Shown piece after piece: positions 42,014 to 48,390 of a DNA stretch of 64,000 nucleotides. The notes below the pieces were generated by a model. It saw only the letters and a list, made by a program, of their open reading frames with translations, was not told the origin of the DNA and did not search any database. How positions within the stretch are numbered: position 1 is the stretch's first letter; every line of letters starts with the position of its first letter. This stretch comes from SIG440 sp045646865 (GTDB taxonomy: Bacteria > Bacillota > Clostridia > Monoglobales > Monoglobaceae), in the NCBI GenBank assembly GCA_045646865.1, contig JAZRLM010000007.1, positions 62,001 to 126,000 on the forward strand, written 5' to 3'. The position numbers and the translations under genes are program-made.

Positions 42014-42421
42014 CGAATACACTTGTCGCACAAGAAGGGGATGTCTTGTGCTGTTTTGTATCTGTAAACTAAGAACAACAAACCAATACGCATTGGTTGA
42101 ATGTATGAGGTGCGGCATAAAGCACGATGTGCAGAGACAGATTTTGGGTATTTGAGTACATACAGTAAAACAGAATGACGTGTAAAGTTATGACTTCGGG
42201 GTTCCTTTTCGGCACCTGTTGGCGAAAGCTGGCAGGATGGGACCTTGTTTTGTTTTTAACGTTGAACGTTGTTTTGTATCGGCGTTATTGTTTGTATTCT
42301 GATTCGGAAAGCTGCGATGTGATGATTGGGCTTTATGTTGGCTTCGGACATTGAACAAATGCGAACTGATTGCCAAGGGCACTCAGTAAAAGAAGAGCAG
42401 ACCCGAGTCTGCTTTCTTTTT
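42000..42421 (+). ncRNA. Candidate non-coding transcription unit
   Basis: Between the promoter at 41964 and the terminator at 42396 lies about 400 nt without a supported protein gene. The longest plus-strand frame is 63 codons and starts at the promoter itself, so it cannot be the product. A stem GCACAAG/CTTGTGC lies at 42028-42051. No tmRNA, RNase P, 6S or SRP signature was recognised. It could be an undescribed RNA or a decayed gene. Confidence 0.4.
42396..42421 (+). terminator. Intrinsic terminator of the orphan transcription unit
   Basis: AGCAGAC and GTCTGCT pair around CCGA and are followed by TTCTTTTTTT. Confidence 0.85.
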
Positions 42422-42481
42422 TTGCCCTAAAAATCCTGTTGCAGAAATGAATAATGAATAATGAAAAATTAATAATACAAA

Positions 42482-42513
42482 ACGAAAATCCTATCTTGCG
42501 ACAGGATTTTCGT
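42482..42513 (-). terminator. Terminator downstream of truncated tRNA-Arg copy
   Basis: ACGAAAATCCT and AGGATTTTCGT form an 11-bp stem; on the minus strand it follows the partial tRNA repeat and is followed by TTTTGT. Confidence 0.75.
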
Positions 42514-42544
42514 TTTGGTATGCCCGGTGCGATTCGAACGCATG
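42513..42544 (-). repeat. Direct repeat of tRNA-Arg 3' end (truncated copy)
   Basis: A 32-nt segment (TTTTGGTATGCCCGGTGCGA... ending CGCATG on the plus strand) identical to 42705-42736. It covers the CCA, discriminator, acceptor 3' strand and T arm of tRNA-Arg. The rest of the tRNA is missing. Such partial tRNA duplications are typical of integration scars. Confidence 0.85.
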
Positions 42545-42556
42545 CCGGAGCGTAAA

Positions 42557-42641
42557 GCTGATATGCCGGCGGCATATCAGCAGCGAAGGATTGGGATTTG
42601 CGAGAGCAAATACCTGATAAAAGAAAAACGCAGAGCGTTTT
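42557..42641. repeat. Three tight hairpins between the tRNA-Arg direct repeats
   Basis: GCTGATATGCC-GGC-GGCATATCAGC (42557-42581), ATTTGC-GAGA-GCAAAT (42596-42611) and AAAACGC-AGA-GCGTTTT (42625-42641), all perfect stems with 3-4 nt loops in quick succession. No coding function is supported. The style matches 47050-47219. Confidence 0.75.
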
Positions 42642-42707
42642 ACACCGAGGAATGCGTGAGGGAAAATTAAAACGACAACTTTCAAAATGAAAATTGTCGT
42701 TTCTTTT

Positions 42708-42784
42708 TGGTATGCCCGGTGCGATTCGAACGCATGACCTTCAGAGTCGGAGTCTGACACTCTATCCAGCTGAGCTACGGGCAC
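42708..42784 (-). tRNA. tRNA-Arg (CCG)
   Basis: 77 nt including encoded CCA. Acceptor strands GTGCCCG and CGGGCAT pair (G1-U72 wobble); anticodon stem TCAGA/TCTGA holds loop CTCCGAC, giving anticodon CCG; T arm ATGCG-TTCGAAT-CGCAC. A terminator stem (AACGACAA/TTGTCGTT, about 42671-42702) follows on the minus strand. Confidence 0.95.
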
Positions 42785-42850
42785 ATATTAAATTTGTATA
42801 AAAGAGTTGCAGGGGAAGGCGCGTTGCCCACCCCTACATAATTTGCAATG

Positions 42851-43141
42851 CTAAAAGTTTTCTAAGGCATCTTCAAGCCAGAAGAAACCAATATCGAATG
42901 CTTTATACAGTCCATCGCGTTCTGCCTGCTTGATAAGCATAGAATTGTTTTCAGAATTGGTACGAAGCTCGATAACAACCTTTTTTGAAATGTCAAGATC
43001 CTCTAATTTTTCTGTTTCTGTCACGCGGAAAACCACCATGTATTTTTCACCGGGGTTTCCGTAGTAAATTTCGTTTCCTTTTCTGAGGAGCATTTTGCCC
43101 TTATAGGTTAAAACCTCTTCTTTTTTCTTTTTTGCGGGCAT
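42851..43141 (-). CDS. Conserved clostridial protein of unknown function
   Basis: 96 residues from MPAKKKKEEVLTYKGKMLLRKGNEIYYGNPGEKYMVVF, continuing to a C-terminal GLYKAFDIGFFWLEDALENF. No catalytic motif is seen. The sequence type is familiar from many Clostridia, where it is uncharacterised. An in-frame ATG at 43159 exists; GAAAGGGGGAAG on the minus strand supports 43141. A TATAAT lies upstream at 43206-43211 (minus strand). Confidence 0.75.
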   Translation of the reverse strand: MPAKKKKEEVLTYKGKMLLRKGNEIYYGNPGEKYMVVFRVTETEKLEDLDISKKVVIELRTNSENNSMLIKQAERDGLYKAFDIGFFWLEDALENF

Positions 43142-43322
43142 CCGACTTCCCCCTTTCAATTATCTGCAAAAAATTTCTTTGCCAATGAGTGGCATATACT
43201 AATTTATTATATCAAAAACTAAGCCAAAAAGCAATAGCAAATATGCGAAAATTACGAGTTTTTTTGTTGCTTTTTGCAATGCTTATTTAAAGACGAATTT
43301 TAAACAAAGCCTGAAATTGTGC

Positions 43323-43351
43323 TTGAAAAATGCATAATTTTAGTATATAAT
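43323..43351 (+). promoter_or_regulatory. Promoter of the candidate toxin mRNA
   Basis: TTGAAA (43323-43328), 17 nt, TATAAT (43346-43351). The mRNA would begin near 43358 and carry an untranslated leader of about 75 nt. Confidence 0.8.
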
Positions 43352-43432
43352 ATATTTAAGGCAAGGCTTGAAAAGCGTAAAAGCTGGGCGGTTATGCCAT
43401 CCTCTCGTTTTTATTAGAAAGGGGGGATAGCT

Positions 43433-43501
43433 ATGGACAATGAATACATAATATCATTTATGATTATTTTGTTGCTTTTGGTGATTTCCATAAAAAAATA
43501 A
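43433..43501 (+). CDS. Candidate type I toxin: 22-aa hydrophobic peptide
   Basis: ATG 43433 encodes MDNEYIISFMIILLLLVISI followed by KK and TAA at 43499. It is one membrane-spanning helix with an acidic N-terminus and two lysines at the end, the layout of Fst, Ibs and holin-like type I toxins. AAGGGGGG lies 6 nt upstream. The stop codon is inside a bidirectional terminator that is shared with a convergent antisense transcript. Segments of the leader (GGCAAG 43360-43365 and CGGTTATGCCA 43389-43399) recur as inverted copies downstream. No homologue was searched; the identification rests on locus architecture. Confidence 0.72.
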   Translation: MDNEYIISFMIILLLLVISIKK

Positions 43502-43530
43502 CGCCCACGGTCAAATGAAGCGTTATTTTT
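43494..43530. terminator. Shared bidirectional terminator of toxin and antitoxin
   Basis: AAAAATAACGC (43494-43504) and GCGTTATTTTT (43520-43530) pair perfectly around a 15-nt loop. A-runs on one side and T-runs on the other give a functional terminator in both directions. Confidence 0.85.
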
Positions 43531-43578
43531 CATAAATACATTCTTTGGCATAACCGTTTGAGGTCTTGCCTTTTTCTA
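43494..43578 (-). ncRNA. Candidate antisense antitoxin RNA
   Basis: A minus-strand promoter with full consensus (TTGACA at 43612-43607, 17 nt, TATAAT at 43589-43584) predicts a start near 43578. The RNA would be about 80 nt long, begin with sequence matching the toxin leader (GGCAAG...CGGTTATGCCA) and end in the shared terminator. It overlaps the 3' end of the toxin message antiparallel, as in TxpA/RatA, BsrG/SR4 and holin-like toxin loci. Confidence 0.72.
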
Positions 43579-43583
43579 TGTTT

Positions 43584-43612
43584 ATTATATACCCTAATTT
43601 CAAATTTGTCAA
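43584..43612 (-). promoter_or_regulatory. Antitoxin promoter
   Basis: TTGACA and TATAAT, both perfect, 17 nt apart on the minus strand. It is stronger by sequence than the toxin promoter (TTGAAA), as expected for an antitoxin RNA. Confidence 0.85.
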
Positions 43613-43799
43613 TAGTAAAAACTTTATTTATCACAGGGTCAAAATTTGTTCCTGAATGCAGCCCTTTTAAAAGTCAAAATTTACCGAAAAAACCTGAATC
43701 TTCATGGGTTTTGGGCGGTTGTTTTTTGCGGTTGTAAAAGGGTGCGAAAAATTTAGTCATATCTACCAAAAAATCGGGGATTTTTCTATCATAATTACA

Positions 43800-43828
43800 T
43801 TGACATTTGATTGCGGAAATGCTATAAT
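43800..43828 (+). promoter_or_regulatory. Promoter of the surface-protein operon
   Basis: TTGACA (43800-43805), 17 nt, TATAAT (43823-43828). The leader to the GTG start is ~70 nt with the stem AGATTAAA/TTTTAATCT. Between 43613 and 43799 nothing further is seen. Confidence 0.85.
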
Positions 43829-43906
43829 ACTAGAAAGATTAAATGGGTATATGTTTTGATTTTTAATCTTGTTTAGTCCCAACAGGGTACAAAAGGAGGT
43901 GGAAAA

Positions 43907-44989
43907 GTGAAAAGAGGCTTGATTTTTTGCCTGTTAATTTGTGTGATTTTTACCATGGTAGCAATACCTGTAAATGCCGCGGATGAATGGGCGAAAATAG
44001 AAATTCAAACTCCAACTGTGCTGCCGAAGGCCGGTGAAGAGTTTGAGGTTGTAGCTTACATCGAAGGTACAAGACTAGACGGTTTTATAATAGATTTGTT
44101 TGCCGAAAATGAATCTGTTGAATGTACTGAAATTGTCCTTGGAGAAATACTTGATGCCGAATTCAGTGCAACAAGCGTATTGACCGAAGAAGGAACATTT
44201 AAAGCAGGTGGTCTGTTTACTGAAAAGTTTACAGGCAAGGGAGTTTTTGCAACATATAAACTCCGTGCAAAAGAAGATTTAACTTCTTTTGGCTTAACAT
44301 CAAAAGGCACTATCCTTATCGACTATGCCGGTAGTGAGATGGTGGAAACGCCTGAGGATGTTACAGATGTAATTCCCGAAGAACCTTCCGATGCCGAAGT
44401 GAAGGAAGAGGAACAACCCGAAGATGATTCTTTGTATGCCGATACAAAAGGTCATTGGTCAGAAAGCTACATAAATACTGCCACCGAGAAAGGTCTTTTT
44501 AAAGGTGATGAAAAAGGATTCTTTAATCCCGACGGTGATGTCACAAGAGCACAGTTTGTAACTGTCCTCTGGCGAATGGCAGGCTCGCCCGCAGCCGATG
44601 CGGAAAATGTTCCCTTTGCCGATATAAAGGAACAGAGCGACGAATTTAAAACAGCAATTGCATGGGGATATGCCAATGGGTATATCAATGGTACATCGAA
44701 AACCACCTTTGAACCTGAGGTCAATCTCACACGCGAGGCTGCAGTAAAAATACTGCATGCATACTCGGGCGGACAAAGCGGTATGGAACTGGTTTTTGCT
44801 TTTGTATATGACGGACACTTTAAAGACAGCAATCAGATTTCCGACTGGGCAAGACCCTCCGTTTACTGGGGTATCTATTATAAGATGCTTTCTGGCACAA
44901 GCGCAGATACTTTAAGCCCTCAAGACACTGTCACCCGTGCTCAGTTGGCTAAAATATTAGTAAATTACATTACTACATATACTAATTAA
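43907..44989 (+). CDS. SLH-anchored surface protein with cohesin-like domain
   Basis: 360 residues. Signal peptide 1-24 (ends PVNAA). Residues ~28-145 resemble a cohesin-type beta-sandwich: PKAGEEFEVVAYIEGTRLDGF, then VECTEIVLGEI and GKGVFATYKLRAKEDL, following the pattern of cohesin strands. An acidic Pro/Glu linker (about 146-178) leads to three SLH repeats: DTKGHWSESYINTATEKGLFKG, PFADI...AIAWGYANGYING, and FKDSNQISDWARPSVYWGIY, with TRAQ-type motifs in each. SLH repeats bind wall polymer non-covalently. The start is GTG 43907 behind AAAGGAGGTGG. First gene of the operon. Confidence 0.82.
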   Translation: MKRGLIFCLLICVIFTMVAIPVNAADEWAKIEIQTPTVLPKAGEEFEVVAYIEGTRLDGFIIDLFAENESVECTEIVLGEILDAEFSATSVLTEEGTFKAGGLFTEKFTGKGVFATYKLRAKEDLTSFGLTSKGTILIDYAGSEMVETPEDVTDVIPEEPSDAEVKEEEQPEDDSLYADTKGHWSESYINTATEKGLFKGDEKGFFNPDGDVTRAQFVTVLWRMAGSPAADAENVPFADIKEQSDEFKTAIAWGYANGYINGTSKTTFEPEVNLTREAAVKILHAYSGGQSGMELVFAFVYDGHFKDSNQISDWARPSVYWGIYYKMLSGTSADTLSPQDTVTRAQLAKILVNYITTYTN

Positions 44990-45019
44990 CCTTAATTTAA
45001 AAAGAAGGAGTTGAAAAAA

Positions 45020-45946
45020 ATGAAAAAGATTATTAGCATTCTTGCTCTTGTTCTTGCGATGACAATGCTTATGAGTGTTGCAGCTTTTGCGGCACCTGAA
45101 TTCAGCGTTGCAGAAGAAGATATTGATGCAAAAATAACAGCACTTGAAGCTGGCGCAGACAGAATTGATTTGACAGCTGTGACAACACCAGATGCAGATT
45201 ATAGCATTCTTCTTGTTAAAGGCGACAGTCTTCCTACAGTTGATTCTGATATCGCTTATATCAATCAGATAAAGGCAGAGGCAGCTACTACAGATTTTGA
45301 TGTACTTCCTCTTATCGCTAACTGTGATGAAGAAATGATGCTGTACATTGGCACAAATGCTACAGGCGAAAACCTTATTTCTGTTCCTGTATCATATGCG
45401 GAAACAGCACCTGCTGGTCCTAATGTTATCTTTATGGACGGTGCTGCAACTGTTGCTACAGTAGCAGCTGCTAATGGCGTAGCTGTTGCTCCTGCTGGTC
45501 CTGCAACCGTTCCTACACCTGCTGCTGACGCATTAATCGACAGATATGAATTTGTTGGCTGGACTGATGCTGATGGCACAACAACTTATGCGGCTGACGA
45601 TTCAATTGCTGTAGCGGCAGAAACTACATTGTATGCAAAGTATAAGATGTATGTGGATGATACTGTAGAGTTGTTATATGGCGACACGTCTCGCGATGGA
45701 CAACTTAAAAAAGCCGATGCAAATCATATGGTTTACTATTTTTCTAATCAGTCTAAGTGTAATTATGTGGATGATATTGGTAAGAGCATTGATTCTGCAA
45801 ATACAACGTTGATATTTGGCGACCTGAGCGGTGATGGACAACTTAAAAAAGCCGATGCAAATCACTTGAAGTATTATTTCTCTAATCAGTCCAAGTGTAA
45901 TTATGTAGATATTGTTGGTACACCTATATACTTTATTAATAAATAA
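45020..45946 (+). CDS. Secreted protein with InlB-like repeat and dockerin-like repeats
   Basis: 308 residues. Signal peptide (~1-25) ending SVAAFAA. An InlB B-repeat-like segment follows near residues 180-212 (RYEFVGWTDADGTTTYAADD...TLYAKY). The C-terminus has two near-identical 46-residue repeats, each with a calcium-loop DxSxDGxxxxxD: D222-S224-D226...D233 and D268-S270-D272...D279, then ANHxxYYFSNQSKCNYVD. These match dockerin type I F-hand loops. The repeats are also nearly identical at DNA level (138 nt apart), so duplication was recent. A TTG at 45011 lies directly behind AAGGAG; ATG 45020 has better spacing. Confidence 0.8.
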   Translation: MKKIISILALVLAMTMLMSVAAFAAPEFSVAEEDIDAKITALEAGADRIDLTAVTTPDADYSILLVKGDSLPTVDSDIAYINQIKAEAATTDFDVLPLIANCDEEMMLYIGTNATGENLISVPVSYAETAPAGPNVIFMDGAATVATVAAANGVAVAPAGPATVPTPAADALIDRYEFVGWTDADGTTTYAADDSIAVAAETTLYAKYKMYVDDTVELLYGDTSRDGQLKKADANHMVYYFSNQSKCNYVDDIGKSIDSANTTLIFGDLSGDGQLKKADANHLKYYFSNQSKCNYVDIVGTPIYFINK

Positions 45947-45965
45947 TTAAAAAGGAGAGTAAAAA

Positions 45966-46730
45966 ATGAAGAAAATAAAACTTTTACTTGCTGTTATTGC
46001 AGTAGTAGCTATGCTTTTTACAGTAGCATTTGCTGCTGATTCAGTTATTAAGTTTGAAGCTGATACTGTAGAATATATTGAAGGTGAGCAATTAGTAATT
46101 AGCGTGTATAGTGCTATTGATGGTACATTTGACCAAGATGCTTATTTCTGCCTTACCTATGATAAAACTGTTTGGGATGTAGATACAAGCGACTCTCGTG
46201 TTTCATCCTATGCTACTTCAAATACTTTAGATGTTACTGTAAGTTATGATGCTGACGTACCTGCATCAGTAGGAGACAAGCTTATTGATGTAAAATTCAC
46301 AAAAAAAGACGGTGCTAATGCGATTGGTACAGTATTTGAGTTGGGAGAAAATGACGGTGAGTTCTATGTCGCAGGTGAATCAGTTGATTACTCTGGCACA
46401 ATCACAGTTGTAGCTGCTGCTACAGACGAAAAGGTTTACGCAACTGATGAAATTGATCCAGTTGCTACAGAAATTGTAGATAAAGCTACAGATACATTCT
46501 ACAAGAATCTTGCTGTATTTGATACAGTTATTTCACTTGATGGTACCAAGACAGCTAAGAAGGTTGGTTTGAAATTGGCAAGCTCACTTTCACAGAACAC
46601 TTTTGAAGTTGAAAACGCTATAACTACAGCTATTTCAGGCGATGGACAGGTTGCATATGCAGTTATCGTTTATAACGTTCCTACAACTGCTACTGTTACA
46701 GCAACTCCCTTCGTTGTATACGGCAATTAA
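45966..46730 (+). CDS. Secreted cohesin-like domain protein
   Basis: 254 residues. Signal peptide 1-23 (ending VAFAAD). Residues ~26-150 form a cohesin-like domain: YIEGEQLVISVYSAIDG, YFCLTYDKTVWDVD, VGDKLIDVKFTKKDG and a closing SGTITVV strand. The C-terminal ~100 residues (from about 155) form a second beta-rich region with TVISLDGTKTAKKVGLKLAS and end PFVVYGN; no anchor is visible. It could be the partner of the dockerin-like repeats in the preceding gene. AAAGGAG at 45951 precedes ATG. Confidence 0.78.
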   Translation: MKKIKLLLAVIAVVAMLFTVAFAADSVIKFEADTVEYIEGEQLVISVYSAIDGTFDQDAYFCLTYDKTVWDVDTSDSRVSSYATSNTLDVTVSYDADVPASVGDKLIDVKFTKKDGANAIGTVFELGENDGEFYVAGESVDYSGTITVVAAATDEKVYATDEIDPVATEIVDKATDTFYKNLAVFDTVISLDGTKTAKKVGLKLASSLSQNTFEVENAITTAISGDGQVAYAVIVYNVPTTATVTATPFVVYGN

Positions 46731-46770
46731 TTTATCGGTTGATATTTAACCAGAAAGGTGGAAAATTATA

Positions 46771-46962
46771 ATGAAAAAGTTTTATGAAGCTCCAGTTGTT
46801 GAATTAACCGGTTTCAGTGCTGAAGATGTAATCACAACAAGTACTAATGTTTATACAATTGATACTAATAACATTGGTGATTTTAATAACGCTGCTGCTG
46901 CTGCTTATGGTAGCCGTGAAAGCTATGGTGGTACTGTAGACTACGGTTCATACACTTGGTAA
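46771..46962 (+). CDS. 63-aa peptide with EAPVVELTGFSAEDVITTS leader-like N-terminus
   Basis: The N-terminus MKKFYEAPVVELTGFSAED followed by VITTS resembles a frequent but uncharacterised small-protein type in gut Clostridia (MKKYxAPxxEx...F...EDVITxS, recalled). The remainder is low complexity: five alanines, many Gly/Ser/Tyr/Asn, ending VDYGSYTW. It lacks a signal peptide and has no cysteine. The conserved-leader, variable-tail layout resembles peptide precursors, but no maturase or dedicated exporter is in the neighbourhood. AGAAAGGTGG precedes the ATG. It is the last gene of the surface operon, before a strong terminator. Confidence 0.7.
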   Translation: MKKFYEAPVVELTGFSAEDVITTSTNVYTIDTNNIGDFNNAAAAAYGSRESYGGTVDYGSYTW

Positions 46963-46983
46963 TTCAATAATATGAATTTATAA

Positions 46984-47013
46984 AAGAAGCAGGCAAATGC
47001 CTGCTTCTTTTTT
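46984..47013 (+). terminator. Terminator of the surface-protein operon
   Basis: AAGAAGCAGGC and GCCTGCTTCTT form a perfect 11-bp stem around AAAT, followed by TTTT. Confidence 0.9.
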
Positions 47014-47042
47014 GTGCGCCGTCCTCTTTGAGGTCACGCCGT

Positions 47043-47219
47043 AAAAAAGGTGCCGGTGGCACGTTTTTAGGCGGGATTGAGGTGCGAACGCACCGGTTAT
47101 GCAAGAAATAACGGAGTTATTTGTCATAAAAAAGCGACCGCTTGCGGTGGGTGAGGTGGAAACGTAGGAGAGGGTCTCTGCGTTCCCCTGAATAAGCGGG
47201 CGGGGACAGAACCCCGCCC
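47043..47219. repeat. Tandem series of tight hairpins
   Basis: GTGCC-GGT-GGCAC (47050-47062, flanked by A and T runs), GGTGC-GAAC-GCACC (47081-47094), AAATAAC-GGA-GTTATTT (47106-47122), AAGC-GACC-GCTT (47132-47143) and GGGCGGGG-ACAGAA-CCCCGCCC (47198-47219). The region is GC-richer than its surroundings, and no supported gene occupies 47014-47325. Confidence 0.75.
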
Positions 47220-47325
47220 CTACAACAAATAATGTTTTCTTTATTGACAAATTTAAAATTCAGGTACAAATATTACGTAATAAAAATAAAAATATGCCTG
47301 ATACCTTGCAATAATTCAAGAATAA

Positions 47326-48237
47326 CTATTTTTCATTTGTTTGAAGTAATTCATCAATTCTAAAATATTTCAGTATATTATTAAAATCGTCCTGCGCTGA
47401 CATACAAGTATCCCTGAGATAACCCTTTTCGTTATCCCATTCTTTTAGGCCGCGATAATAATATATCTTATGTGCTTCGCTGATTATAAATGGAGTAATA
47501 TTGTTTTTCAGACATTCTTTAAATATTATAAGTCTGCCTATACGTCCGTTTCCATCCTGAAATGGATGAATACGTTCAAAATGTACATGAAATTCGATAA
47601 TATCATCCAGAGTAATTTCTTTTTTTGTGTAATATGAATTCAGGAGTTTTCTGATTTCTTCGTGAACTTTTTCAGGAACAACTGTATTCATTCCACCTAC
47701 TTCGTTGGGCAGTTTTTTGTAATCTCCAACTGCAAACCAATCTTTTTGGCTGTCGCCGGTACTGCTTTTTAAAATGCGGTGCAATTCCTTTATATATTTT
47801 TCGGTTAGCTCGTAGCCTGCGTTATCAATAACAGAGTCGATACATTTAAAATGATTAACGGTTTCTAAAATATCATCAATATTTATGCTTTCGTTTGTTA
47901 CACCAATGGTGTTGGTTTCAAAAATGTGTCGGGTTTGATCGTGAGTAAGGTGGCTACCCTCTATATGATTTGAATTATAAGTTAGGTCTATTTGTATACG
48001 ATGATAAATTCCGCCTGAAAGTTTTGACTCCTTTTGGTCTTTTAATATATCAAGCAACGTTATTGGCTTAGTTGATTTTCTTTTTATGCGAGGCGGCTTT
48101 TGTGCATCTTCTGGAATGTTCCAGGTTTTACCTGTTAGAAATGCTCCGGGTATTTTACCGTCGGCGCAATATTTTCGCACGCTGCGGTCAGTCAGCCCCC
48201 ACTTTTTAGCAAAATCGGATACTGATAAGTATTTCAT
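47326..48237 (-). CDS. Fic-domain AMPylation-type protein with N-terminal DNA-binding domain
   Basis: 303 residues. Residues 1-45 look like an excisionase/MerR-type helix-turn-helix (YLSVSDFAKKWGLTDRSVRKYCADG...GKTWNIP). The Fic core carries the complete active site H224-PFQDGNGRIGR-235. An inhibitory motif S89-NHI-E93-G94 of (S/T)xxxE(G/N) form is upstream, so the enzyme is self-inhibited (class II). Fic proteins transfer AMP or other nucleotide parts to target hydroxyls; the target is unknown. AAAAGGAG precedes the ATG on the minus strand. It stands alone. Confidence 0.9.
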   Translation of the reverse strand: MKYLSVSDFAKKWGLTDRSVRKYCADGKIPGAFLTGKTWNIPEDAQKPPRIKRKSTKPITLLDILKDQKESKLSGGIYHRIQIDLTYNSNHIEGSHLTHDQTRHIFETNTIGVTNESINIDDILETVNHFKCIDSVIDNAGYELTEKYIKELHRILKSSTGDSQKDWFAVGDYKKLPNEVGGMNTVVPEKVHEEIRKLLNSYYTKKEITLDDIIEFHVHFERIHPFQDGNGRIGRLIIFKECLKNNITPFIISEAHKIYYYRGLKEWDNEKGYLRDTCMSAQDDFNNILKYFRIDELLQTNEK

Positions 48238-48341
48238 ATATAAAACTCCTTTTAACTACTGTATATATAGTATATCACACTATGGGAAAAATATCAAGCT
48301 AGATTAACACTAAAAACAAAGATATTTTTCCGATAAAGGAA

Positions 48342-48373
48342 AAAATATAAAAACAGCCCCTTTATAGGGGCTG
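48342..48373 (-). terminator. Terminator of the flavin reductase-rubredoxin gene
   Basis: On the minus strand CAGCCCC and GGGGCTG pair around TATAAA, followed by TTTTTATATTTTTT. Confidence 0.85.
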
Positions 48374-48390
48374 CTGCGGTTTATAAACTC

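Noticed and set aside
41964..42155. 63-codon frame after rplL
   Set aside because: It begins at the -35 box of the promoter that would have to transcribe it.
42188..42382. 64-codon minus-strand frame in the orphan transcription unit
   Set aside because: No ribosome-binding site, no motif, and antisense to a clear promoter-terminator pair.
43323..43612. Fst/par-type direct-repeat pairing between toxin and antitoxin RNAs
   Set aside because: The shared sequences are inverted on the DNA, so both RNAs carry the same strand of them and cannot pair through these parts; only the terminator overlap and 3' antisense region are complementary.
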